DNA from: Variovorax sp. WS11
GTDB lineage: Bacteria; Pseudomonadota; Gammaproteobacteria; Burkholderiales; Burkholderiaceae_C
Assembly: GCF_010499245.1 (NCBI RefSeq)
Contig: NZ_JAAGOW010000001.1
Coordinates: 2,046,001 to 2,110,000 of the forward strand
Length of the DNA: 64,000 nt
Direction: 5' to 3'
Shown: one piece after another, positions 46,190-55,963 of the stretch
Layout: each line of letters opens with the position of its first letter
Position numbering within the stretch: position 1 is the stretch's first letter
Notes under the pieces: model-generated
Database searches by the model: none
Seen by the model: the letters and a program-made list of their open reading frames with translations, nothing else
Told to the model about the DNA's origin: nothing
Made by a program: the position numbers and the translations under genes

Positions 46190-46266
46190 ACGCGCGTCGT
46201 TGGCCGGGGATTTGAAAGCGCCCCCACCCCTCGCCCACCGCCACAAGCACCACCCGGGAGTGAGCC

Positions 46267-47253
46267 ATGCTCAACATCTTCACGCTCGCCAACGGGCGCC
46301 TCGTCCAGGAAGAAATCGAGGCGCTCGAGGAACTGTCGCAATTCCAGCCGATCTGGGTCGACCTCGAATCGCCCACGCTGGAAGAAAAGCGCTGGATCAA
46401 GCAGTACTACGGCCTGTCCATCCCCGAGGATGCGATGGACGAGGACATCGAGGAGTCGGCGCGCTTCTACGAGGAAGACAACGGCGAGCTGCATGTGCGC
46501 AGCGACTTCCTGATCGACGACGACGAGAACCCGCGCTCGGTGCGCGTGGCCTTCATCCTCAACCAGCACAACACCGAGCTGCGCAGCCGCGGCGTGCTCT
46601 TCTCGATCCACGACGAGGACGTGCCGGTGTTCCGCCTGCTGCGCATGCGTGCACGCCGCGCGCCGGGGCTGATCGAGGACGCCAAGGAAGTGCTGCTGAA
46701 GCTCTTCGACGCCGACGCCGAATACTCGGCCGACTCGCTGGAGAACATCTACGACGAGCTGGAAGTCGCGGGCAAGAAGGTGCTGGAAGGCAACGTGAGC
46801 GACGAGCTGGCCGGCGAGGTGCTGGCCGCCATCGCCCGCCAGGAAGACCTGAACGGGCGCATCCGCCGCAACGTGATGGACACGCGCCGCGCGGTGAGCT
46901 TCATGATGCGCAGCCGCATGCTCAACGCCGACCAGTTCGAGGAGGCGCGGCAGATCCTGCGCGACATCGAGTCGCTGGACAACCACACGGCCTTCCTGTT
47001 CGACAAGATCAACTTCCTGATGGACGCCACCGTGGGCTTCATCAACATCAACCAGAACAAGACCATCAAGATCTTCTCGGTGGCCAGCGTGGCGCTGCTG
47101 CCGCCCACGCTGATCGCGAGCGTCTACGGCATGAACTTCAAGCTCATGCCGGAGCTGGAATGGGGCTACGGCTACGCCTACGCGATCGTGCTGATGATCG
47201 CCAGCGCGCTGGTGCCGATGTGGTACTTCCGGCGGCGCGGCTGGCTCAAGTAG
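46267..47253 (+). CDS. corA: Magnesium/cobalt transporter CorA
   Basis: A 328-residue CorA with a large cytosolic N-terminal domain, then two C-terminal TM helices; the selectivity motif YGMNF occurs between them (ASVYGMNFKLMPELEWG). Forms a pentameric Mg2+/Co2+ channel in the inner membrane. Its 3' end overlaps the convergent nucleosidase gene by eight bases. The leader holds a candidate regulatory peptide. Confidence 0.96.
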   Translation: MLNIFTLANGRLVQEEIEALEELSQFQPIWVDLESPTLEEKRWIKQYYGLSIPEDAMDEDIEESARFYEEDNGELHVRSDFLIDDDENPRSVRVAFILNQHNTELRSRGVLFSIHDEDVPVFRLLRMRARRAPGLIEDAKEVLLKLFDADAEYSADSLENIYDELEVAGKKVLEGNVSDELAGEVLAAIARQEDLNGRIRRNVMDTRRAVSFMMRSRMLNADQFEEARQILRDIESLDNHTAFLFDKINFLMDATVGFININQNKTIKIFSVASVALLPPTLIASVYGMNFKLMPELEWGYGYAYAIVLMIASALVPMWYFRRRGWLK

Positions 47254-48028
47254 CCTCGTCCACCTGCGCGCCGGGCAGCCCGGCCAGCCAGCCGTTCATC
47301 AGCGCCAGGCTGTAGCGGCTCGCCACCGCGGAGACGAAGCGCATGAAATCGGTATGGGCCTGGTCGTCTGCGCGGTCCGAGATCGTGCGCACCGCAGCGA
47401 AGGGCACGCGGAAGTCGTGGCAGACCTGCGCCACCGCGGCCCCTTCCATCTCGCAGGCGAGCGCATCGGGCAGCTCGTGGCGCAGCGTCTCGCTGTCGAC
47501 CGCCCGGGCGATGAAGCGATCGCCGCTGACTACCAGGCCGCGGTGCAGGCGCGGCGCATGCAGCCCGAAGTCGTCGACCACCTGCTGACCCAGCAAGGCA
47601 ATCGGATCGCGCAGCAGCCCTTCGGCCACGGCCGCCAGCGCATCGCTGATGGCGGTGTCGGTCGCGAAGCGCGCGTGCCCGGTCAGGGGCACCTCGTAAC
47701 GGGGAAAGATCGGCGAGGCATCCAGGTCGTGCTGCAGCAGCCGGCTCGCCACCACCACATCGCCCACCCGCACCCCGGGCGCCAGCCCGCCGGCCACGCC
47801 GGTGAAGACGATGGCGCGCACGCCGAAGCGCTCCAGCAGCACGGTGGCGGTGGTGGCCGCCGCGACCTTCCCGATGCGCGACAGCACCGCCACCACGGTC
47901 TGGCCCTGCAGGTGCCCGACCCAGAAATCGCGGCCGGCGACACGCACGCGCCGCTCGTCGGGCATCGCGGCGAGCAGCGCGCCCAGCTCTTCCTGCATGG
48001 CAGCCACGATCGCGACCGGCGCCGCCAC
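47246..48028 (-). CDS. 5'-methylthioadenosine/S-adenosylhomocysteine nucleosidase family protein
   Basis: A 260-residue purine-nucleosidase family enzyme (PNP_UDP_1 type). Motifs: VAIVAAMQEELGAL at the N-terminus, VFTGVAGGLAPGVRVGDVVVA, and the substrate-binding EMEGAAVAQVC, followed by RTISDRAD. It cleaves adenine from methylthioadenosine or S-adenosylhomocysteine, or is a close relative; the family-wide MEGAA motif supports this. It lies 13 bases downstream of fadD on the same strand, converging on corA. Confidence 0.85.
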   Translation of the reverse strand: MAAPVAIVAAMQEELGALLAAMPDERRVRVAGRDFWVGHLQGQTVVAVLSRIGKVAAATTATVLLERFGVRAIVFTGVAGGLAPGVRVGDVVVASRLLQHDLDASPIFPRYEVPLTGHARFATDTAISDALAAVAEGLLRDPIALLGQQVVDDFGLHAPRLHRGLVVSGDRFIARAVDSETLRHELPDALACEMEGAAVAQVCHDFRVPFAAVRTISDRADDQAHTDFMRFVSAVASRYSLALMNGWLAGLPGAQVDEAT

Positions 48029-48041
48029 GGCAGATGCCCCC

Positions 48042-49721
48042 CTACTTCTTGCTGTCGCGCAGTTCGCGACGCAGGATCTTGCCCACCGGTGTCTTCGGCA
48101 GCTCGGTGCGGAACTCGATCACCCTGGGCTGCTTGTAGCCGGTGAGGTTGGCGCGGCAGAACTCGCGCACCTGGGCATCGGTGAGATCCGGGGTCTTCTT
48201 GACGATCACCAGCTTGACCGCCTCGCCGGTCTTGTCGTCGGCGATGCCGACGGCCGCGCATTCGAGCACGCCCGGCACCTGCGCCACCACCTCCTCGATC
48301 TCGTTCGGGTACACGTTGAAGCCCGAGACCAGGATCATGTCCTTCTTGCGGTCGACGATCTTGAAGTAGCCCCGCTCGTCGACGATGCCCACGTCGCCGG
48401 ACTTGAAGTAGCCGTCGGCCGTCATGACCTTGGCGGTCTCGTCGGGACGCTGCCAGTAGCCGGCCATCACCTGCGGGCCCTTGATCGCGATCTCGCCCGG
48501 CTGGCCGGCCGGCACCTCGCGCCCGTCGTCGTCCAGCAGCTTCAGGTAGGTGCTGGGCAGCGGCACGCCGATGGTGCCGGTGTAGGCGGTGCTCGTGGTC
48601 GGGTTGCAGGTGGCCGAGGGCGAGGTCTCCGACAGGCCGTAGCCCTCGCAGATCGGGCAGCCGGTCTTGTCGAGCCAGAGCTTGGCGACCGCGCCCTGCA
48701 CCGCCATGCCGCCGCCGACGGAGACCTTGAGGTTCTTCCAGTTGACGGTGTTGAAGTCCGGGTGGTTGGCCAGCCCGTTGAAGAGCGTATTGACCGCCGG
48801 GAAGCTGTGGAAGGTGTGCTTCGACAGCTCCTTCAGCACGGCTGGGATGTCGCGCGGATTGGGGATCAGGATCAGCTTGCCGCCGGTGCGCATGGACAGC
48901 ATCATGTTCACGGTGAAGGCGAAGATGTGATAGAGCGGTAGCGCGCACACGCTGGTGGGCTGCTCGCCGGCCGGCACCTTCTGCATGACGGGGTCGTTCC
49001 AGGCCTCGGACTGCAGCACGTTGGCGATCACGTTGCGATGCAGCAGCACCGCGCCCTTGGAGACGCCGGTGGTGCCGCCTGTGTACTGCAGCACCGCGAC
49101 GTCGTCGGGCCCGATGGGCGCCGGCTGCAGCTTGCGCCCCGCCCCCTTGTCCAGCGCATCGTTGAAGCGCACGGCGCCGGGCAGGCTGTACTCGGGCACC
49201 ATCTTCTTGACGTTGCGCACCACGTAGTTGACCAGCGCGCCCTTCAACAGGCCGAGGCGGTCGCCCATGCCGCTCAGCACCACATGCTTGACCGGCGTGG
49301 CCGCGATGCACTGCTGCAGCGTGTTGCCGAAATTCTCCATGATCACGATGGCCTTGGAGCCCGAATCCTTGAGCTGGTGCTCCAGCTCGCGCGGCGTGTA
49401 CAGCGGATTCACGTTCACCAGGATCAGCCCGGCGCGCAGGATGCCGCAGACCGCGATCGGGTACTGCAGGCAGTTGGGCATCATGACCGCCACGCGGTCG
49501 CCCTTGGCCAGGCCCAGGCCCTGCAGGTAGCCGGCGAAGGCGCGGCTCAGCTTGTCGACCTCGGCGTAGCCCAGGTCCTTGCCCATGAAGCTGTAGGCGG
49601 TGCGGTCGGCGAACCTGGAGAAACTCTCCTCCATGAGTTGGACCAGCGAGGCATAGCGCGAAGCATCGATGTCGGCCGGCACGCCTTGCGGGTAGCTGCT
49701 GAGCCAGGGGCGGTCTGTCAT
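48042..49721 (-). CDS. fadD: Long-chain-fatty-acid-CoA ligase
   Basis: A 559-residue acyl-CoA synthetase with the AMP-binding YTGGTTGVSKGAVLLHRN, GYGLSETSP, and FadD C-terminal motif DGYFKSGDVGIVDERGYFKIVDRKKDMILVSGFNVYPNEIEEV; the catalytic Lys is in PKTPVGKILRRELR. It activates imported fatty acids for beta-oxidation. Start ATG at 49721 (MTDRPWL). Closer to E. coli FadD than the ligase at 18.0-19.7 kb. Confidence 0.95.
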   Translation of the reverse strand: MTDRPWLSSYPQGVPADIDASRYASLVQLMEESFSRFADRTAYSFMGKDLGYAEVDKLSRAFAGYLQGLGLAKGDRVAVMMPNCLQYPIAVCGILRAGLILVNVNPLYTPRELEHQLKDSGSKAIVIMENFGNTLQQCIAATPVKHVVLSGMGDRLGLLKGALVNYVVRNVKKMVPEYSLPGAVRFNDALDKGAGRKLQPAPIGPDDVAVLQYTGGTTGVSKGAVLLHRNVIANVLQSEAWNDPVMQKVPAGEQPTSVCALPLYHIFAFTVNMMLSMRTGGKLILIPNPRDIPAVLKELSKHTFHSFPAVNTLFNGLANHPDFNTVNWKNLKVSVGGGMAVQGAVAKLWLDKTGCPICEGYGLSETSPSATCNPTTSTAYTGTIGVPLPSTYLKLLDDDGREVPAGQPGEIAIKGPQVMAGYWQRPDETAKVMTADGYFKSGDVGIVDERGYFKIVDRKKDMILVSGFNVYPNEIEEVVAQVPGVLECAAVGIADDKTGEAVKLVIVKKTPDLTDAQVREFCRANLTGYKQPRVIEFRTELPKTPVGKILRRELRDSKK

Positions 49722-49819
49722 GGATCTGTCTCCTCGAACGAATTCTGGTTTCTGCTCACGAAAACGCCGCCCGGCCTCGATGGCACCGGGCGGCGGGCGC
49801 TTGGCGCTCCTCTTTCTTT

Positions 49820-51307
49820 TTACTCGATCGCCTTGCCCATGTCCTCGACCACCTTCTTGGCGTCGCCGAAGACCATCATGGTCTTGTCCATGTAGAACAG
49901 CTCGTTGTCCAGCCCGGCATAACCCGCAGCCATCGAGCGCTTGTTCACGATCACCGTCTTGGCCTTGTAGGCTTCCAGGATCGGCATGCCGTAGATCGGC
50001 GTGCCCTTGGTGAGCGCGGCCGGGTTCACCACGTCGTTGGCCCCCAGGATGATCGCCACGTCGGCCTGCGCGAACTCGCCGTTGATGTCTTCCATCTCGA
50101 AGACCTGGTCGTAGGGCACCTCGGCCTCGGCCAGGAGCACGTTCATGTGCCCGGGCATGCGCCCGGCCACCGGGTGGATCGCGTACTTCACCGTCACCCC
50201 CTTGTGGGTGAGCTTCTCGGCCAGCTCGTTGACCGCGTGCTGGGCACGCGCCACCGCCAGGCCGTAGCCGGGCACGATGATCACGGTGTCGGCATTGCTC
50301 AGCATGTAGGCCGCGTCGTCCGCGCTGCCGCTCTTGACCGGCCGCTGCTCCTTCGACCCGCCCGTGGCCGCGGCCGTCTCGCCGCCGAAGCCGCCCAGGA
50401 TCACGTTGAAGAAGGACCGGTTCATGGCCTTGCACATGATGTAGCTCAGGATCGCACCCGAGGAGCCCACCAGCGAACCGGCCACGATCAGCATCGCGTT
50501 GTTCAGGCTGAAGCCGATGCCCGCGGCCGCCCAGCCCGAATAGCTGTTGAGCATCGACACCACCACCGGCATGTCGGCCCCGCCGATCGGGATGATGATC
50601 AGCACGCCCATCACGAAGGCCAGCAGCAGCATCAGGAAGAAGGCCGTCCAGCTCTCGGTGGCCATGTACACCAGTCCCAGGCCGATGGTCAGCAGCCCCA
50701 GCACCAGGTTGATCATGTGCTGGCCCTTGAACTGCACCGGCGCGCCCTGGAACAGGCGGAACTTGTACTTGCCCGAGAGCTTGCCGAAGGCGATGACCGA
50801 GCCGCTGAAGGTGATCGCGCCGATGGCCGCGCCCAGGAACAGCTCCAGCCGGTTGCCCGCGGGAATCGCGAAGCGCGCCAGGCCGTCGACCACGTACGCG
50901 CCCTCGGGCGTGTTGGCGCCGATCTCCGCTGCCACCGGAGGCGGCGTGATGCCGAAGGCCCAGGGCTCGACCACCGCGGCGACCGCGATGAAGACCGCCG
51001 CCAGGCCGATCATGCTGTGGAAGAAGGCCACCAGCTCGGGCATCTGGGTCATCTCGACCGTCTTGGCCCGGTAGGCGCCGTAGCCACCGCCCACCACCAA
51101 GCCCAGCAGCACCCAGGCCATGCCCTGGGCCTTGCCGCCGGAGAGTTGCACGATCAGCGCGGCGGTGGTCAGGATGGCAATGGCCATGCCGACCATGCCG
51201 AAGAGGTTGCCGCGGATGGAGGTGGTGGGATGGCTCAGGCCCTTGAGGGACTGGATGAAGCAGATGCTGGCGACCAGGTACAGCAGAGTGACGACATTCA
51301 TCGACAT
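49820..51307 (-). CDS. pntB: NAD(P) transhydrogenase subunit beta
   Basis: A 495-residue inner-membrane subunit with eight or more TM helices and a C-terminal NADP-binding domain (VIIVPGYGLAVARAQHAV, HPVAGRMPGHMNVLLAEAEVPYD, NDVVNPAA). It couples proton entry to hydride transfer from NADH to NADP+. Lies two bases after pntAb on the same strand. Confidence 0.97.
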   Translation of the reverse strand: MSMNVVTLLYLVASICFIQSLKGLSHPTTSIRGNLFGMVGMAIAILTTAALIVQLSGGKAQGMAWVLLGLVVGGGYGAYRAKTVEMTQMPELVAFFHSMIGLAAVFIAVAAVVEPWAFGITPPPVAAEIGANTPEGAYVVDGLARFAIPAGNRLELFLGAAIGAITFSGSVIAFGKLSGKYKFRLFQGAPVQFKGQHMINLVLGLLTIGLGLVYMATESWTAFFLMLLLAFVMGVLIIIPIGGADMPVVVSMLNSYSGWAAAGIGFSLNNAMLIVAGSLVGSSGAILSYIMCKAMNRSFFNVILGGFGGETAAATGGSKEQRPVKSGSADDAAYMLSNADTVIIVPGYGLAVARAQHAVNELAEKLTHKGVTVKYAIHPVAGRMPGHMNVLLAEAEVPYDQVFEMEDINGEFAQADVAIILGANDVVNPAALTKGTPIYGMPILEAYKAKTVIVNKRSMAAGYAGLDNELFYMDKTMMVFGDAKKVVEDMGKAIE

Positions 51308-51309
51308 GG

Positions 51310-51636
51310 TCAGTGGCCCTCCGCCTTGGCGGGCGCCGCCGCCTTCTTGTCCTTCTTCCTGAACATCTCCAGCATGCGCCGGGTGACCAGGAAGCCGCCG
51401 AAGACGTTGACCGCGGCCAAGGCCACGGCCAGCACGCCCATGCCTTTCCCCAGCCAGCTGGTGGTAAGCGCGGCCGCCAGCATGGCGCCCACAATGACGA
51501 TGGCCGAGATGGCGTTGGTCACCGCCATCAGGGGCGTGTGCAGCGCGGGCGTGACGGTCCAGACCACGTGGTAGCCCACGTAGATGGCCAGCACGAAGAT
51601 GATGAGGTTGATGACGGTGTGGGACACGGGATCCAT
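51310..51636 (-). CDS. pntAb: NAD(P) transhydrogenase subunit alpha, part 2 (PntAb)
   Basis: A 108-residue membrane subunit with about three TM helices ([52 protein letters not shown]) corresponding to the C-terminal membrane part of E. coli PntA. Separate genes for PntAa and PntAb are typical of Rhodospirillum and Burkholderiales. Confidence 0.95.
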   Translation of the reverse strand: MDPVSHTVINLIIFVLAIYVGYHVVWTVTPALHTPLMAVTNAISAIVIVGAMLAAALTTSWLGKGMGVLAVALAAVNVFGGFLVTRRMLEMFRKKDKKAAAPAKAEGH

Positions 51637-51663
51637 GGGGCTTCTCCTCGCTTGCTTGCTGGC

Positions 51664-52779
<1,116 letters not shown>

Positions 52780-52976
52780 GGGGTTTCTCCTCGGGGCAGC
52801 GTTGGAATTCGCGCCGAGCTTACATGAAGATGACAACAGCAGGCCGTTCGCGCTGTCCCGCACCAGCCCCCTTCCCCACCCACATCCACTTCCTGTACAT
52901 TCGCACTCCGCGCACGACCGGCGCCCAGATGGCCGGCGGCGTGGACCAAGAAGCAAAAAATCTTCAGGGGGTTGCC

Positions 52977-53697
52977 ATGCGAATAGCGATGCTCGACGAC
53001 GAGCCGCGTGAGATCGAGTCGATTCAGCGCGTGATGGCGGTGATCGGCCACGAGTGCCACGGCTTTGCCGACGGCAAGTCCTTGCTGCGCGGACTCCGCG
53101 ACGAGGTCTTCGACCTGCTGGTCCTCGATTGGCGACCGCCGGATGTCGACGGGATCGAGGTCATCCGGAAGCTGCGCGAGAGCTTCGGCAACCGGCTCCC
53201 GCTGCTCCTCACGGCCGCCCCGGAAGACAAGACCCGAATGGCCACGGCGCTGCTGGCCGGCGCGGACGACTTCATGGTGAAGCCCCTTGGCAGCGCCGAG
53301 CTCCAGGCGCGCGTGCAGGCCCTGCTGCGCCGGGCCTACCCGACCCGCTTCGAAAGAGAGCTGGCCTACGGCCCTTATCACTTTTGCCCGCTCACCAGAA
53401 CGGTACGCCTGCACGGAGAACCGGTGCGGCTGAAGCAGCGCGAGTACGAGCTGGCACTCCTCCTGTTCCGCAACATCGGCCGGCTGCTGTCGCGCGAGCA
53501 CGGCCATCTGGGGCCAGGAACTGGGTACCGGTTCACGTTCGCTCGATACGCATGTGTCTCGGCTGCGCGTCCGGCTGGCGCTGCGCCCCGAGAATGGCAT
53601 GGTGCTGGCCTCGGTGTACGGCATGGGCTACCGGCTGGAGGTTCTCCCCGACGAGGTCGCCGGCTTGCCCTGTGCCCTGGCAGGCGCAGCAGAATGA
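52977..53697 (+). pseudogene. OmpR-type response regulator, frameshifted
   Basis: Receiver domain (MRIAMLDDEPREIESIQRV, LVLDWRPPDVDG with the phospho-accepting Asp, LLTAAPEDK, DDFMVKPLGSAEL) and the start of a winged-helix output domain are in one frame to position 53501. There CACGGCC appears where CACGCC is expected. Removing one G gives SREHAIWGQELGTGSRSLDTHVSRLRVRLALRPENG and a complete trans_reg_C domain to the stop at 53697. No sensor kinase is adjacent. Recent mutation or sequencing indel cannot be told apart. Confidence 0.8.
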
Positions 53698-53717
53698 TCA
53701 ACCAAGGAGTGGAAACG

Positions 53718-54152
53718 ATGAAGAAGATGATTCGAAGCCTGCTGGCAACCGCGCTGCTGGGCAGCTGGCTGCAGTTCGCATTCGCGCAGGACGTCGAGCC
53801 GAGCGACATGGTGCGCGGCGGGCTGCAGGCGATCCAGATGATCGACCAGAACAAGACCGGCGAGCTCTGGGACGGCGCCACGCCGGCCGCCCGCAAGCGC
53901 GTGGGCCGCGACGACTTCGTGAATCAGGTCACCAAGGCGCGCGCGCCGCTGGGTGCCGCGCAGCAGCGCACCTGGGTCGCGATCAACCGGCAGGTGGTCG
54001 GCGAGGGCAACCAGGATCTGGCCGGCCAGTACGTCAGCGTCGAATACGAGACCCGCTTCGCCAACAAGGCCAACGCCACCGTGCGCGAGCTGGTGACCTT
54101 CCAGTTGGGCGACGACCGGGTCTGGCGCTTCTCGGGCTACGTACTGCGCTGA
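53718..54152 (+). CDS. DUF4019 exported protein
   Basis: A 144-residue exported protein: signal peptide MKKMIRSLLATALLGSWLQFAFA cleaved before QDVEP, then a DUF4019-like fold with QMIDQNKTGELWDGATPAARKRV, AAQQRTWVAINRQVV, GQYVSVEYETRFANKANATVRELVTFQLGDDRVWRFSGYVLR. AAGGAG lies 9 bases before ATG. Function unknown; follows the response regulator by 20 bases and overlaps the Nudix gene by one base (TGATG). Confidence 0.85.
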   Translation: MKKMIRSLLATALLGSWLQFAFAQDVEPSDMVRGGLQAIQMIDQNKTGELWDGATPAARKRVGRDDFVNQVTKARAPLGAAQQRTWVAINRQVVGEGNQDLAGQYVSVEYETRFANKANATVRELVTFQLGDDRVWRFSGYVLR

Positions 54153-54637
54153 TGGCGCATCGGTGGAAGCCCAACGTCACCGTCGCCGCGGTGATCGAGC
54201 AGGCCGGCCGCTTCCTGGTGGTCGAGGAAGAGACGAGCGACGGCCTGCGGCTGAACTCGCCCGCCGGCCATCTGGACCCGGGCGAGTCGCCAGCCGAAGG
54301 CTGTGCGCGCGAGACGCTGGAAGAAACCGCGCACCGCTTCACGCCAACCGCGCTGGTGGGCATCTACATGGCGCGCCAGCGCGGCGCGCGGGGCGAGGAC
54401 ACCACCTACATGCGCTTCGCCTTCTGCGGCACGCTGGGTGCTCTGGAGCCGGGCCGTGCGCTGGACCACGGCATCGTGCGCACCTTGTGGATGACGGCCG
54501 ACGAGTTGCGCGCGAGCCGCGAACGGCATCGCAGCCCGCTGCTGCTGCAGTGCGTGGATGACTATCTTGCGGGCCATCGCCACCCGCTGGACCTCATCCA
54601 CGTGCATGCCTCGGTGGCCGGCGAGGACGAGGCCTGA
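54152..54637 (+). CDS. NUDIX hydrolase (NudJ-like)
   Basis: A 161-residue Nudix pyrophosphatase. The Nudix box reads GHLDPGESPAEGCARETLEETAH (consensus GX5EX7REUXEEXGU, with the last Gly replaced by His). The fold and the RLNSPAGHLDPGES segment resemble NudJ (HMP-PP/thiamine-PP phosphatase in E. coli). mnmA follows on the opposite strand; nudJ-mnmA adjacency is common in proteobacteria. Confidence 0.85.
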   Translation: MAHRWKPNVTVAAVIEQAGRFLVVEEETSDGLRLNSPAGHLDPGESPAEGCARETLEETAHRFTPTALVGIYMARQRGARGEDTTYMRFAFCGTLGALEPGRALDHGIVRTLWMTADELRASRERHRSPLLLQCVDDYLAGHRHPLDLIHVHASVAGEDEA

Positions 54638-54666
54638 GCCTCGCCCGGCCGTTCCGAAGGTCAGGC

Positions 54667-55776
54667 TCAGCCGGCCCGCGAGATGACCCCGCCGCCCAGG
54701 CAGACCTCGCCGTCGTAAAGCACCGCCGACTGCCCCGGCGTCACCGCCCACTGGGGCTCGGCGAAGGCCAGCCGGAACGCGCCGTTGGCGCCCTCGCCCA
54801 GCACGCAGCCGGCATCGGCCTGGCGGTAGCGCGACTTCGCCGCATAGGCGCCGGCGTCGGGTGCCTCGCCCGCTACCCAGCTGGCATCGTCGGCCTCCAG
54901 CGCCGGCGACAGCAGCCAGGGATGGTCGTGGCCCTGCACCACCCAGAGCGTGTTGCTCTCGATGTCCTTGCGCGCGACGAACCAGGGCGCATGGTCGCCG
55001 GCGCCGCGTTGCGCGCCCTTGGACTTCAGGCCGCCGATGCCAAGGCCCTGGCGCTGGCCCAGGGTGTAGAAGCTCAGGCCCTGGTGCTCGCCGATGCGCC
55101 GGCCGCGCTCGTCGCGGATCGGGCCCGGCTCCTTCGAGATGTAGCGGTTGAGGAACTCGCGGAAGGGCCGCTCGCCGATGAAGCAGATGCCGGTCGAATC
55201 CTTCTTCTTCGCGTTGGGCAGCCCGATCTCGTCGGCGATGCGGCGCACCTCGGTCTTGTGCAGCTCGCCCACGGGGAACATCGTATTCGCCAGCTGCTGC
55301 TGGTTCAGGCGGTGCAGGAAGTAGCTCTGGTCCTTGGCGGGGTCGAGCCCCTTGAGCAGCTCGTGGCGCCCGCTCGCGGCGTTGAAGCGCACGCGGGCGT
55401 AGTGGCCAGTGGCGATCTTCTCGGCACCCAGGCGCATCGCGTGGTCGAGGAAGGCCTTGAACTTGATCTCGGCATTGCACAGCACGTCGGGGTTGGGCGT
55501 GCGGCCGGCCTGGTACTCGCGCAGGAATTCGGCGAAGACGCGGTCCTTGTAGTCGGCCGCGAAGTTGACATGCTCGATCTCGATGCCCAGCACGTCGGCC
55601 ACGCTGGCAGCGTCGACGAAGTCGATGTTCGACGAGCAGTACTCGCTGTCGTCGTCGTCTTCCCAGTTCTTCATGAAGATACCGACCACCTCGTGGCCCT
55701 GCTGCTTGAGCAGGTGCGCCGTGACCGCGGAGTCCACCCCGCCGCTCAGGCCCACCACGATGCGCTGCTTTTCCAT
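54667..55776 (-). CDS. mnmA: tRNA-specific 2-thiouridylase MnmA
   Basis: A 369-residue PP-loop enzyme that adds sulfur at U34 of tRNA-Lys, Glu and Gln. Present: [13 protein letters not shown] (ATP loop), [38 protein letters not shown] with catalytic Cys positions (CNAEIK and GICFIGE), and the C-terminal beta-barrel. Start ATG at 55776 (MEKQRIV). Confidence 0.96.
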   Translation of the reverse strand: MEKQRIVVGLSGGVDSAVTAHLLKQQGHEVVGIFMKNWEDDDDSEYCSSNIDFVDAASVADVLGIEIEHVNFAADYKDRVFAEFLREYQAGRTPNPDVLCNAEIKFKAFLDHAMRLGAEKIATGHYARVRFNAASGRHELLKGLDPAKDQSYFLHRLNQQQLANTMFPVGELHKTEVRRIADEIGLPNAKKKDSTGICFIGERPFREFLNRYISKEPGPIRDERGRRIGEHQGLSFYTLGQRQGLGIGGLKSKGAQRGAGDHAPWFVARKDIESNTLWVVQGHDHPWLLSPALEADDASWVAGEAPDAGAYAAKSRYRQADAGCVLGEGANGAFRLAFAEPQWAVTPGQSAVLYDGEVCLGGGVISRAG

Positions 55777-55963
55777 GGGCGGCGATTGTCCCAGGCCGGT
55801 CATGCCGGTGCCCGTGTCCGGGTAATCACGGAGCGTGGAGCGACGCGCGTCGCCTGCGGGTCTTCATCGAGTTGAAAGAAGCAGCGCCGAGGTTCACACT
55901 GCAACGCCGACCGGAAGCACAACAACGCGGGCGCGCGCGGAAAGCGCCACCCAGGAGACACGC

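Noticed and set aside
46055..46266. Known riboswitch (M-box, yybP-ykoY) in the corA leader
   Set aside because: The sequence does not show the conserved cores of these classes; the leader-peptide model fits better.
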